From Siphonodentalium dalli (taxonomy: Eukaryota; Mollusca; Scaphopoda; Gadilida; Siphonodentaliidae), in assembly GCA_032622095.1 (NCBI GenBank), contig CP136066.1:205678978-205742977 (forward strand): a stretch of 64,000 nucleotides of DNA, given 5' to 3'. The notes beneath the pieces are model-generated. The model ran no database searches. It saw only the letters and a list, made by a program, of their open reading frames with translations, and was not told where the DNA came from. Below are positions 11,885 to 24,854 of the stretch, piece after piece; within the stretch, counting starts at the first letter, position 1, and each line of letters starts with the position of its first letter. The position numbers and the translations under genes are program-made.

Positions 11885-12027
11885 AACACCAGTCTACTCA
11901 ACTAGAGACAGTGAGTATAAACAAGTCTATTAAATAGAGACAGTGAGTATAAACCAGTCTATTAAATAGAGACAGTGAGCATGAACCAGTCTATTAAATA
12001 TAGCCATTGTATAGAAAGTAGAAACCC
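11885..12027. repeat. 32-bp minisatellite, left half
   Basis: About four copies of a 32-bp unit containing 'ccagtctatt' and 'agagacagtgag'. The same unit resumes at 13306. The array was split by insertion of the family L element. Confidence 0.9.
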
Positions 12028-13274
12028 CGTGTGGGCCAGCTTTAGAATAGGCCTACCGCCCCACTGCGAGGGGTACGCATGTCGTAATGTGGCACCCTGT
12101 TTGCTGTGGGGTGCACCCCGTGAGGTGCGGTGAAGGACTCCTGGTGGTATTAGGGCGGTCGTATCACGTGAGGCATCGACCTGCGGGGACGGCTTAGCTC
12201 ATGGTCCACCTTTGTCCTACATCTCTTCAAGACGGGTGGTTGAGTTGAATCGGCTCAATCAATCGGCTAGTCACGACTCTCCACAGTGTTTCAGACTCAA
12301 TTTTTGTTATCTGTGGTATTGCTCGTCTGATGTTTGGAGTATTGTGTTCTGTTTTTTCACTTATGATGTTTTCCGATGTTTGAAGTATTGTGGGTTTTTT
12401 TCACGTATGATGTTCCTCTTCCTGTTGAGTGTTGATTCCTGTATTGATCACACCTGTCTCACCGTGTTGATGTACTGAGAAGCTGCTACATGCAGTGGCT
12501 AAACTGATCACCGCTTCGGCTATATATGTACCAGTTTTTTACCCGAGAGCTTTCCGATGAATGGCAACAAGCCATATTTCCGACTAAATCCTGAAAAAGT
12601 TACCCATAATTCTGCTGTGGTTAGGGGATCTATTACTTAGGGCGTTACTATAGTTACTACACGTGTTGATGCTATTGCTCTCTACAACGAAAATCGCCTG
12701 TTGCTTTGAAACAAAAATCGCCAAATTCTCTCCAACGTTTAGACTCTCAGAAAGAGAAGTTCATATTTGAACTATCAAAACTTGACCAGATGCTTGACGA
12801 GAACGATTAACACTAAACGGCACCAAAGAGTATCTGAGGATTGAGGCTGTCGGTTTGGCGAAATGTGACATTCTTCTGTCTAACCCACCCGATCGCCAGA
12901 TTGACGCATTGGTAAAAGGTTCATGCGCGATTTATCAAACATTATACATACCTTATCAACGAAAAATCTGATGTTAAAGACTACTTTCCATATATCGACG
13001 TGCAGCCTTGCTAATTTCGTGTTAGTTATTTGCTGTTTATTATGTATTATTGTACTACTTTCATATATACGTTTTATAGTATGCTTGCACTCTAGTCAGT
13101 TCTTGAATTTGCGTTCCTGGTTCCAAGTGTGTGCTTTTATTTGTACATAGCTATTTGTTTTAATATAATCCACTGTCTGAATTATCTACACAGTTTCTTC
13201 TCTACGATCTTTTTTTATACCCGATTCTATTCTTGGTCGCGATGTGCCATAGCGGCTAACACGACGTTAAATCT

Positions 13275-13304
<30 letters not shown>
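12028..13304 (+). mobile_element. Family L, ORF1-only LINE derivative, copy 1
   Basis: The 5' part ('ctaccgccccactgcgagg...', 'gtgaggtgcggtg', 'agacgggtggttga') aligns with 35895-36360 and 52374-53150. The ORF1 middle is deleted, but the ORF1 tail ('aaaatcgcc.g.tg..ttg.aacaaaaatc') at 12688-12760 matches 37466-37520. Then comes a shared 3' part ('gaactatcaaaa.ttgaccagatgcttga') and a terminal 'ggctaacacgacgttaaa' with a (tcaa)n tail. No reverse transcriptase is encoded. A (tcaa)n tail and a 'cgacgttaaa' end are typical of mollusc LINEs. Confidence 0.8.
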
Positions 13305-13305
<1 letters not shown>

Positions 13306-13410
13306 ATAAAACCCAGTCTATTCAACTAGAGACAGTGAGTAGAAACCAACATATTCAACTAGAAATAGTGAATAAAATCCAGTCTATTCAACTGAAGACA
13401 GTGAGTGCGC
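13306..13410. repeat. 32-bp minisatellite, right half
   Basis: Three further copies of the unit at 11885-12027 resume directly after the (tcaa)n tail of the inserted family L element. Confidence 0.9.
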
Positions 13411-13646
13411 GATAATCAACTGACAGCAAGTTCATAATCGCGATGGCAGACGAGTCGTCTGGATGGCAGTGTTAATTTACTAACCACTTGTATCCCCTTT
13501 GAGATGAAAGTATATTGTTCAAATGTACCATCTTTGCGTCAGCGATGTACAATGAACCACCACTGGCCAAGTGGTCCTGCTAAATTTGCTTTGATGTTGT
13601 GGGTCATGCTAAACTGCTATGTTGCTAGTAGGGCAAACTGATGATA
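13411..13646. other. Unassigned
   Basis: No gene or repeat recognised. Confidence 0.4.
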
Positions 13647-14045
13647 TTAACCCTTTACCCAACAAACCGGCCAAAACCGGCCAAATAAAGCTTCAACAGC
13701 CTAAAATATCTTCGGTCTGTCTCAATAGAACCATACAAATATGGATATCATTGGAACCGGCTCATTGACCACATTGTGATGGTTACAGTTATGCCCTGTG
13801 CCAATGCATTCTCTTATATATGCGAGTCGACCATAGGTCGCCTCGCATATATAAGAGAATGCATTGGCCTAAAAAAAATCTTTTTTTAACATTTTTATCA
13901 TTTTTTCTTACATTCTTTAACAATTTTATAGTTTTTAATGTGTTAAGCCAATGCATTTTCTTATATATGCGAGGCGACCTATGGTCGACTCGCATATATA
14001 AGAGAATGCATTGGCACAGGGCCGTTCTGTTGGGTAAAGGGTTAA
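13647..14045 (-). mobile_element. MITE family A, copy 1 (two hairpins)
   Basis: Bounded by TTAA on both sides. The inverted ends are TTAACCCTTTACCCAACA. It holds two near-perfect palindromic hairpins (about 13799-13869 and 13948-14015), each 'gccaatgcattctcttata' plus its complement around a short loop, separated by an AT-rich spacer. It is in the opposite orientation to copies 39840-40239, 43113-43513 and 60414-60840. It is non-coding; short frames across it arise only from the hairpins. The ends and target suit a piggyBac-type non-autonomous element. Confidence 0.92.
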
Positions 14046-14863
14046 GATAAAGTATCGTTATTTTTTTTCTAAATTTGTCATTTTCGCGGTGTTTTGCTGA
14101 TCGTAACGAATCAAAGAAATACCATTATGAGTATAAAACATTCAAAAAAGATATATGTTATTAAATAATTAACAATAATGTGTTGGTTGTTGCAAATCGA
14201 CTATAATCAAGAAGGCTATTTCTGTCGTTTTTCAAACACCGGCGCATATCAGTGCATATAGGTTCTTGAATGTTTCTTACGTCATCGCAGGCGTTATTAA
14301 AGCAGTTGATTTAAGTATGTTTTATGAAGGTTTGGGTTCAAGTAATAGATATAATATACAGCTCGTCCCCAGTTTATAAAGGCTCGGCTCAGACCTAATT
14401 TACTGGACTCGTTTTGTTAAGTTCGATATGAACTGAGGATGATTTGTAGATCCTCTGTGTATAACATAATTTCCTCCATTTTTTCAACCTAGCCAATCGC
14501 CGCGAAAAAGACAAGTTTAGACAAAAATAACTATACTTTTTCTTAACAGCATCATTATGCCCCATTAGCATCATGGCAATTTTAATTTAACAGGACCCAC
14601 CAACGTCATAGCAAATTAGCCGATCCACTTAACTGGAGTTGGTGACGCCCATGGTAATGCCAATGTCAAACTCGGCCGGTACCTCGCGCACTCCACGGCA
14701 ATGGCGTCGTCGGAATATAGTTCATTGGCCGCACACTAACATAGCTATCCGCTTTAGACGAGTTATCCGCTTACGGTGAGCTCGCCACCGATCCTCTTAG
14801 TCAGCTGCTGTGAGCGGCCCATTTCAACGGGGATTATGCTGACTGTTGATTGCGGGTTGCTTT
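14046..14863. other. Unassigned
   Basis: No gene, RNA or repeat recognised. Confidence 0.4.
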
Positions 14864-15474
14864 TTAACACTTTCTATACTAAATGGATTCTCCCAGTCAG
14901 TTAAAGTGATGTGAAACACTCCGGTAGGGTGATCAAGTAGAGATGGAGGATAATCTTGCTCAAAGTAGTTATTTTTACAAATCTTAAATCGAAACTGACA
15001 ACGCACACCGCCATTATTATATATTAATTAAATTCAGTGACTCTCGATGGCGAAATAGTTTTCGTTACATTACCGCCGATTATTGCGTCCCGAATCGAGA
15101 AGTAAATATTTACAATTGAGCGAAGTTCAGACGATGTTTTCTGTGGAGTGGTACGGTTGATTTTCTTGGGATTTTCGGCGATGTAGTAGAATGCTACATT
15201 CCTCCAGTTGGCATAGTGCCTGAATACAAACTTAACAGTTTAACGCACCCGAACAAGTCCATAATATGTCTTTCAAGAGTGTGCATATGAGTTGTCTATT
15301 ATTGATTTGCAGGGATGTAGAAGGTAACATCAGACGACAGATAAATAAAAATGCAGAAGGAACCTTATTTATTGAGTTTAATGTTTAGATAATAAGTTAA
15401 AAAAAAACGACATATTTATTATTTGAACATGGGATAACTACTCACCAATAATGCTTTAGTATAGAAAGAGTTAA
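14864..15474. mobile_element. MITE family D with a family F element inserted
   Basis: The left end reads 'ttaacactttctatactaaa' and the right end 'tttagtatagaaagagttaa'. They are inverted copies, with TTAA at both limits. The interior holds 'agataataagtt' as in other D copies. Family F (14901-15276) sits in a TTAA inside it. Confidence 0.8.
14901..15276 (+). mobile_element. MITE family F, copy 1
   Basis: It starts TTAAAGTGATG, followed by 'aaacactccgg', and ends 'cataatatgtctttcaa', where TTAA is degraded to TCAA. It aligns end to end with 46004-46377, with the reverse of 54988-55355, and with 55530-55852. Non-coding. Confidence 0.85.
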
Positions 15475-16631
15475 ACTTCTTCCGTAATACGCCCTCTGTA
15501 TGCTGTGAATGTCAGAGCCGCCGTCAGTAAGAGGCTAATTAAAACCATTTTATATCAAACAGTTTAATTTAAACTGTCACACAGCGACGACCGAATGTGT
15601 TAACATATTGTATGTGGATTACTTAAATGAAAATACGGGTCAAGGTCGAATTTGAGACCGGGCAGACAATTTATGACCCTTTATGACTCTGACTAATAAT
15701 TAGCAGATTGTGCACGTGTACGGTGATAACCTTAGTTTTCAACTTTGCTACGTTGACTAATACCACGAGGTTACAGGCCTAATGAATTGCGACATAATTA
15801 TGCCCAGGTTTGACTAGAAGTTTTCGATTATTTTGGCAAGATGGCAACTGTAGTTTCAAATTCGGTGTGGATTACTCACACGAAAATAGGTCAAGTTCGA
15901 ACACGTGTTTAGGTAAATTTGTTTTCTTCTGATTCGGTTAATTCATCTGTAGAAATAAGAGGATTTTTAACAATGTAATATATTTGTATCTGATAATATA
16001 TGTTATCTGATAATATGATCATGCGTGACACGTAGTCAATATGATATGATTTGATATTACAATGATCAGCCTATGAAACTACTAAGCCTAGGCCTAAACA
16101 TATGGGAATTCCTCGGTTGTGAAGTATCTAATTCTATTTCCGTCTCGTTGGTCCATTGTCAATTCCGCGGTTCAGCAATCTCCACACATTTGCTAACCGG
16201 AAGTCACGTGATAAAATTGAAAAAAATCCATACATGCTCTCCAATTTTAGACCGGACAACAGATCTATGCCTCCACTCCGTAACGTCGTCGGCACCTAGC
16301 TACACGCAGAGTTCAGTCGTCTACGCAGGACTTACTGGTGCCCGCACCTACACGTAATGTGAAGAAACGTCACATTTATTTATTTGAGACTTTTGTATGT
16401 TACAATTCATTCTACATTATTCTGAGAAACTGAACTGTCCATATTCATTTGAAAATTGTTTAGATGAAGCCAGAATTAGTTGTAACTGACAAAACACTTC
16501 TTTAATTAAGAAAATACACATGACGGCCGCTTTCAGACGTAGCGTAGCGAGGGGACTGAATTCTGTTTTGCAGCATGCCTGGGCACCTGCATGCGTAAGC
16601 GTGACGTCGTGGGGGCGGAAAAAAACGGAAA
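15475..16631. other. Intergenic flank of the satellite
   Basis: A weak duplication ('gtgtggattact...gaaaata.gg') occurs at about 15613-15648 and 15864-15896. No gene. The last 60 bp before the array are purine-rich. Confidence 0.45.
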
Positions 16632-19600
16632 AATAGTCTAATACCCGTGAGGCTAAGATTACACAACGCAGAATACACAATGAAGAATCGCATAGTCTAA
16701 TACCCGTGAGGCTGAGATTACACAACGCAGAATACACAATGAAGAATCGCATAGTTCAATATCCGTGAGGCTAAGATTACACACACAGATTACACAATAA
16801 AGAATCGCATAGTCCAATAACCGCGAGGCTGAGATTACACAACTCATAATTCACAATGAAGAATTGCATAGTCCAATACCCGTGAGGCTGAGACTACATA
16901 ACGCAGTATACACAATGAAGAATCGCATAGTCTAATACCCGTGAGGCTGAGATTACACAACGCAGAATACACAATGAAGGATCGCATAGTTCAATATCCG
17001 TGAGGCTAAGATTACACACACAGATTACACAATAAAGAATCGCATAGTCTAATACCCGTGAGACTGAGATTACACAACGCGGAATACACAATGAAGAATC
17101 GCATAGTCCAATATCCGTGAGGCTGAGATTACACACGCAGAATACACAATGAAGAATCGCATAGTCCAATATCCGTGAGACTGAGATTACACAACTCAGA
17201 ATTCACAACGAAGAATCGCATAGTCTAATACCCGCGAGGCTGAGATTACACAACTCAGAATTCACAACGAAGAATCGCATAGTCCAATATCCGTGAGGCT
17301 GAGATTACACAACGCAGAATTCACAACGAAGAATCGCATAGTCTAATACCCGCGAGGCTGAGATTACACAACGCAGAATACACAATGAGGAATAGCATAG
17401 TCCAATACCATTGAGGCTGAGATTACATAACGCAGAATACACAATGAAGAATCGCATAGTCTAATACCCGTGAGGCTGAGATTACACAACGCAGAATACA
17501 CAATGAAGAATCGCATAGTCCAATACCATTGAGGCTGAGATTACACAACGTAGAATACACAATGAAGAATCGCATAGTCTAATACCCGTGAGGCTGAGAT
17601 TACACAACGCAGAATACACAATGAGGAATCGCATAGTCCAATACCCGTGAGGCTGAGATTACACAACGCAGAATACACAATGAAGAATCGCACGTGAGTC
17701 TGAGATTACATAACTCATAATTCACAATGAAGAATCGCATATTCCAATACCCGTGAGGCTGAGATTTCACAAAGCTGAATACATAATGAAGAATCGCATA
17801 GTCTAATACCATTGAGGCTGAGATTACACAACGTAGAATACACAATGAAGAATCGCATAGTCCAATACCCGTGAGGCTGAGATTACACAACGCAGAATAC
17901 ACAATGAAAAATCGCATAGTCTAATACCCGTGAGGCTGAGATTACACAACGCAGAATACACAATGAAGAATCGCATAGTCCAATACCCGTGAGGCTGAGA
18001 TTACACAACGTAGAATACACAATGAAGAATCGCATAGTCCAATACCATTGAGGCTGAGATTACACAACGTAGACTACACAATGAAGAATCGCATAGTCTA
18101 ATACCCGTGAGGCTGAGATTACACAACGTAGAATACACAATGAAGAATCGCATAGTCCAATACCCGTGAGGCTGAGATTACACAACGCAGAATACACAAT
18201 GAAGAATCGCATAGTCCAATACCCGTGAGGCTGAGATTACACAACGCAGAATACACAATGAAGAATCGCATAGTCTAATACCCGTGAGGCTGAGATTACA
18301 CAACGCAGAATACACAATGAAGAATCGCATAGTCCAATACCATTGAGGCTGAGATTACACAACGTAGAATACACAATGAAGAATCGCATAGTCTAATACC
18401 CGTGAGGCTGAGATTACACAACGCAGAATACACAATGAAGAATCGCATAGTCCAATACCATTGAGGCTGAGATTACACAACGTAGAATACACAATGAAGA
18501 ATCGCATAGTTCAATACCCGTGAGGCTGAGATTACACAACGCTGAATACACAATGAAGAATCGCATAGTCTAATACCCGTGAGCCTGAGATTACACAACG
18601 CAGAATACACAATGAAGAATTGCATAGTCCAATACCATTGAGGCTGAGATTACACAACGTAGAATACACAATGAAGAATCGCATAGTTCAATACCCGTGA
18701 GGCTGAGATTACACAACGCTGAATACACAATGAAGAATCGCATAGTCTAATACCCGTGAGGCTGAGATTACACAACGTAGAATACACAATGAAGAATCGC
18801 ACGTGAGGCTGAGATTACACAACGCAGAATACACAATGAAGAATAGCATAGTCTAATACCCGTGAGGATGAGATTACACAACGCAGAATACACAATGAAG
18901 AATAGCATAGTCCAATAACCGTGAGGCTGATATTACACAACGCAGAATACACAATGAAGAATTGCATAGTCTAATACCCGTGAGGATGAGATTACATAAC
19001 GCAGAATACACAATGAAGAATCGCACGTGAGGCTGAGATTACACAACGCGGAATACACAATGAAGAATCGCATAGTCCAATACCCGTGATGCTGAGATTA
19101 CACAACGTAGAATACACAATGAAGAATCGCACAGTCCAATACCCGTGAGGCTGAGATTACATAACCCAGTATACACAATGAAGAATCGCATAGTCTAATA
19201 CCCGTGAGGCTGAGATTACACAACGCAGAATACACAATGAAGAATCGCATAGTCCAATACCCGTGAGGCTGAGATTACATAACCCAGTATACACAATGAA
19301 GAATCGCATAGTCTAATACCCGTGAGGCTGAAATTACACAACGCAGTATACACAATGAAGAATCGCATAGTCTAATACCCGTGAGGCTGAAATTACACAA
19401 CGTAGAATACACAATGAAGGATCGCATAGTCTAATACCCGTGAGGCTGAAATTACACAACGTAGAATACACAATGAAGAATCGCATAGTCCAATACCCGC
19501 GATGCTGAGATGACACAACGCAGAATACACAATTAAGAATCGCATAGTCTAATACCCGTGAGGCTGAGATTACACAACGCAGAATACACAATGAAGAATC

Positions 19601-19789
19601 GCATAGTCCAATACCCGTGAGGCTGAGATTACATAACCCAGTATACACAATGAAGAATCGCATAGTCTAATACCCGTGAGGCTGAAATTACACAACGCAG
19701 AATACACAATGAAGAATCGCATAGTTCAATACCCGTGAGGCTGAGATTACACAACGCAGAATACACAATGAAGAATCGCATAGTCTAAT

Positions 19790-20230
19790 ACCCGTGAGGC
19801 TGAAATTACACAACGTAGAATACACAATGAAGAATCGCATAGTCCAATACCCGTGAGGCTGAGATTACATAACGCAGTATACACAATGAAGAATCGCATA
19901 GTCTAATACCCGTGAGGCTGAAATTACACAACGTAGAATACACAATGAAGAATCGCATAGTCCAATACCCGTGAGGCTGAGATTACATAACGCAGTATAC
20001 ACAATGAAGAATCGCATAGTCTAATACCCGTGAGGCTGAAATTACACAACGTAGAATACACAATGAAGAATCGCATAGTCCAATACCCGTGAGGCTGAGA
20101 TTACATAACGCAGTATACACAATGAAGAATCGCATAGTCTAATACCCGTGAGGCTGAAATTACACAACGTAGAATACACAATGAAGAATCGCATAGTCCA
20201 ATACCCGTGAGGCTGAGATTACACCACGCA
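19790..20230. repeat. 118-bp dimer sub-array in the satellite
   Basis: Two unit types alternate strictly. One has 'agtcca...gagattacataacgcagtat' and the other 'agtcta...gaaattacacaacgtagaat'. This gives a 118-bp period for about four repeats. Confidence 0.85.
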
Positions 20231-20955
20231 GAATACACAATGAAGAATCGCATAGTCTAATACCCGTGAGGCTGAAATTACACAACGCAGAATACACAAT
20301 GAAGAATCGCATAGTCCAATATCCGTGAGGCTGAGATTACATAACGCAATATACACAATGAAGAATCGCATAGTCTAATACCCGTGAGACTGATATTACA
20401 CAACGCAGAATACACAATGAAGAATCGCTTAGTCTAATACCCGTGAGGCTGAGATTACACACGCAGAATACACAATGAAGAATCGCATAGTCCAATACCC
20501 GTGAGACTGAGATTACACAACGCAGTATACACAATGAAGAATCGCATAGTCCAATACCCGTGAGACTGAGATTACACAACGCAGTATACACAATGAAGAA
20601 TCGCATAGTCCAATACCCGTGAGACTGAGATTACACAACGCAGAATTCACAATGAAGAATCGCATAGTCTAATACCCGTGAGGCTAAGATTACACAACGC
20701 AGACTACACAATGAAGAATCGCATAGTCTAATACCCGTGAGACTGAGATTACACAACGCAGTATACACAATGAAGAATCGCATAGTTCAATATCTGTGAG
20801 GCTAAGATTACACAACGCAGAATACACAATGAAGGATCGCATAGTCCAATACCCGTGAGACTGAGATTACACAACGCAGAATACACAATGAAGAATCGCA
20901 TAGTCTAATACCCGTGAGACTGAGATTACACAACGCAGACTACACAATGAAGAAT

Positions 20956-21970
20956 CGCACGTGAGGCTAAGATTACATAACGCAGAATACACAATGAAGA
21001 ATAGCACAGTTCAATACCCGTGAGACTGAGATTACATAACGCAGAATTCACAATGAAGAATCGCATAGTCTAATACCCGTGAGACTGAGATTACACAACG
21101 CAGACTACACAATGAAGAATCGCACGTGAGGCTAAGATTACATAACGCAGAATACACAATGAAGAATAGCACAGTTCAATACCCGTGAGACTGAGATTAC
21201 ATAACGCAGAATACACAATGAAGAATCGCATAGTCTAATACCCGTGAGACTGAGATTACACAACGCAGACTACACAATGAAGAATCGCACGTGAGGCTAA
21301 GATTACATAACGCAGAATACACAATGAAGAATAGCACAGTTCAATACCCGTGAGACTGAGATTACATAACGCAGAATTCACAATGAAGAATCGCATAGTC
21401 TAATACCCGTGAGACTGAGATTACACAACGCAGAATACACAATGAAGAATCGCATAGTCTAATACCCGTGAGGCGGAGATTACACAACGCAGACTACACA
21501 ATGAAGAATCGCACGTGAGGCTAAGATTACATAACGCAGAATACACAATGAAGAATAGCACAGTTCAATACCCGTGAGACTGAGATTACATAACACAGAA
21601 TACACAATGAAGAATCGCATAGTCTAATACCCGTGAAGCGGAGATTACACAACGCAGACTACACAATGAAGAATCGCACGTGAGGCTAAGATTACATAAC
21701 GCAGAATACACAATGAAGAATAGCACAGTTCAATACCCGTGAGACTGAGATTACATAACGCAGAATTCACAATGAAGAATCGCATAGTCTAATACCCGTG
21801 AGACTGAGATTACACAACGCAGTATACACAATGAAGAATCGCATAGTCCAATACCCGTGAGACTGAGATTACACAACGCAGAATACACAATGAATAATCG
21901 CATAGTCTAATACCCGTGAGGCGGAGATTACACAACGCAGACTACACAATGAAGAATCGCACGTGAGGCT
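20956..21970. repeat. 165-bp higher-order repeat in the satellite
   Basis: The short-unit mark 'cgcacgtgagg' falls at 20956, 21121, 21286, 21510, 21675 and 21958. The spacings are 165, 165, 224, 165 and 283. These equal 165, or 165 plus one or two 59-bp units. The 165-bp block is 47 + 59 + 59 bp. Confidence 0.9.
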
Positions 21971-24746
21971 AAGATTACATAACGCAGAATACACAATGAA
22001 GAATCGCATAGTCCAATACCCGCGATGCTGAGATGACACAACGCAGAATTCACAATGAAGAATCGCATAGTCTAATACCCGTGAGGCGGAGATTACACAA
22101 CGCAGACTACACAATGAAGAATCGCACGTGAGTCTGAGAATACATAACTCATAATTCACAATGAAGAATCGCATAGTCCAATACACGTGAGGCTGAAATT
22201 ACACACAGCTGAATACACAATGAAGAATCGCATAGTCTAATACCCGTGAGGCTGAGAGTACACAACGCAGAATACACAATGAAGAATCGCATAGTCCAAT
22301 ACCCGTGAGGCTGAGATTACACAACGTAGAATACACAATTACAAATCGCATAGTTTAATACCCGTGAGGCTAAGATTACACAACGCAGAATACACAATGA
22401 AGAATCGCATAGTCTAATACCAGTGAGGCTGAGATTACACAGCGCAGAATACACAATGAAGAATCGCATAGTCTAATACCCGTGAGGCTGAGATTACACA
22501 ACGCAGAATACACAATGAAGAATCGCATAGTCCAATACCATTGAGGCTGAGATTACACAACGTAGAATACACAATGAAGAATAGCACAGTTCAATACCCG
22601 TGAGGCTGAGATTACACAACGCAGAATACACAATGAAGAATCGCATAGTCTAATACCAGTGAGGCTGAGATTACACAACGCAGAATACAAAATGAAGAAT
22701 AGCATAGTCTAATATCCGTGAGGCTGAGATTACACAACGCAGAATACACAATGAAGAATCGCATAGTCTAATACCCGTGAGGCTGAAATTACACAACGCA
22801 GAATACACAATGAAGAATTGCATAGTCTAATACCCGTGATGATGAGATTACACAACGTAGAATACACAATGAGGAATAGCACAGTTCAATACCCGCGAGG
22901 CTGAGATTACATAACGCAGAATACACAATGAAGAATAGCATAGTCTAATACCCGTGAGGATGAGATTACACAACGTAGAATACACAATGAAGAATCGCAC
23001 GTGAGGCTAAGATTACATAACGCAGAATACACAATGAGGAATCGCATAGTCTAATACCCGTGAGGCTGAGATTACATAACGCAGAATACACAATGAAGAA
23101 TAGCATAGTCTAATATCCGTGAGGCTGAGATTACACAACGCAGAATACACAATGAAGAATAGCATAGTCTAATATCCGTGAGGCTGAGATTACACAACGC
23201 AGAATACACAATGAAGAATCGCATAGTCTAATACCAGTGAGGCTGAGATTACATAACGCAGAATACACAATGAAGAATAGCATAGTCTAATATCCGTGAG
23301 GCTGAGATTACACAACGCAGAATACACAATGAAGAATAGCATAGTCTAATACCCGTGAGGCTGAGATTACACAACGCGGAATACACAATGAAGAATCGCA
23401 TAGTCTAATACCCGCGAGGCTGAGATTACACAACGTAGAATACACAATGAGGAATAGCACAGTTCAATACCCGCGAGGCTGAGATTACACAACGCAGAAT
23501 ACACAATGAAGAATAGCATAGTCTAATACCCGTGAGGCTGAAATTACACAACGCAGAATACACAATGAAGAATTGCATAGTCTAATACCCGTGAGGATGA
23601 GATTACACAACGCAGAATACACAATGAAGAATCGCATTGTCCAATACCCATGAGGCTGAGATTACACAACGCAGAATACACAATGAAGAATCGCATAGTC
23701 TAATACCCGTGAGGATGAGATTACACAACGTAGAATACACAATGAGGAATAGCATAGTCTAATACCCGTGAGGCTGAGATTACACAACGTAGAATACACA
23801 ATGAAGAATCGCATAGTCTAATACCCGTGAGGCTGAGATTACATAACGCAGAATACACAATGAAGAATAGCATAGTCTAATACCCGTGAGGCTGAGATTA
23901 CACAACGCAGACTACACAATGAAGAATCGCATAGTCTAATACCCGTGAGGCTGAGATTACATAACGCAGAATACACAATGAAGAATCGCATAGTCTAATA
24001 CCAGTGAGGCTGAGATTACATAACGCAGAATACACAATGAAGAATAGCATAGTCTAATATCCGTGAGGCTGAGATTACACAACGCAGAATACACAATGAA
24101 GAATAGCATAGTCTAATACCATTGAGGCTGAGATTACACAACGCAGAATACACAATGAGGAATCGCATAGTCTAATACCCGTGAGGCTGAGATTACATAA
24201 CGCAGAATACACAATGAAGAATAGCATAGTCCAATATCCGTGAGGCTGATATTACACAACGCAGAATACACAATGAAGAATCGCATAGTCCAATACCCGT
24301 GAGGCTGAGATTACACAACGCAGACTACACATTGAAGAATCGCACGTGAGTATGAGATTACATAACTCAGAATTCACAATGAAGAATCGCATAGTCCAGT
24401 ACCCGTGAGGCTGAGATGGCACAACGCTGAATACACAACGAAGAATCGCATAGTCTAATACCCGTGAGGCTGAGATTACACAACGCAGACTACACAATGA
24501 AGAATCGCATAGTCCAATATCCGTGAGGCTGAGATTACACAACGTAGAATACACAATTAAAAATCGCATAGTCCAATATCCGTGAGGCTGAGATTACACA
24601 ACGTAGAATACACAATGAAAAATCGCATAGTCCAATACCCGTGAGGCTGAGATTACATAACGCAGTATACACAATGAAGAATCGCATAGTTCAATACCCG
24701 TGAGGCTGAGATTACACAACGCAGAATACACAATGAAGAATCGCAC

Positions 24747-24854
24747 GCTGGGGACAAATATTAGTTCTGAGAAATGTGTTTTTTTGTGTGATTTATTTCA
24801 CTTTTCATTTTTCTCTGCCGTCTTGGTTTCCTTGCGTTGTTCAGTCAATACAAA
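24747..24854. other. Spacer between two tandem arrays
   Basis: Begins 'cgctggggacaaatatt', a motif found again at about 25990 ('cgctggagacaactatt'). Otherwise unique. Confidence 0.6.

Larger units (their letters stand above)
16632..24746. repeat. 59-bp satellite array, about 138 units
   Basis: Head-to-tail copies of a 59-bp unit containing 'acaatgaagaatcgcatag', 'ataccc', 'gtgaggctgagattacac' and 'aacgcagaatac'. Recurrent variants are C/T in 'agt(c/t)(c/t)aata', 'cccg' versus 'catt', 'acacaac' versus 'acataac', and a shortened 47-bp unit in which 'cgcacgtgag' replaces 'cgcatag...cccgtgag'. The unit is not a multiple of three, so minus-strand open frames cycle with a 59-residue period and are not genes. 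The array is one continuous tract with no interruption that I can see. Confidence 0.98.

Noticed and set aside
13789-14050. Short frames across hairpin MITEs, repeated at every family A and B copy
   Set aside because: They read the palindromic stems in both directions. The same peptide words appear on both strands because the DNA is palindromic.
16417-24569. Many minus-strand open frames of 60-110 codons with Leu- and Cys-rich repeats
   Set aside because: They follow the 59-bp satellite exactly. The unit is not a multiple of three, so the peptide cycles through three frames. No start context, no family.
16632-24746. CRISPR-like appearance of regular repeats
   Set aside because: There are no unique spacers between repeats. 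The units are contiguous, and the DNA is eukaryotic.
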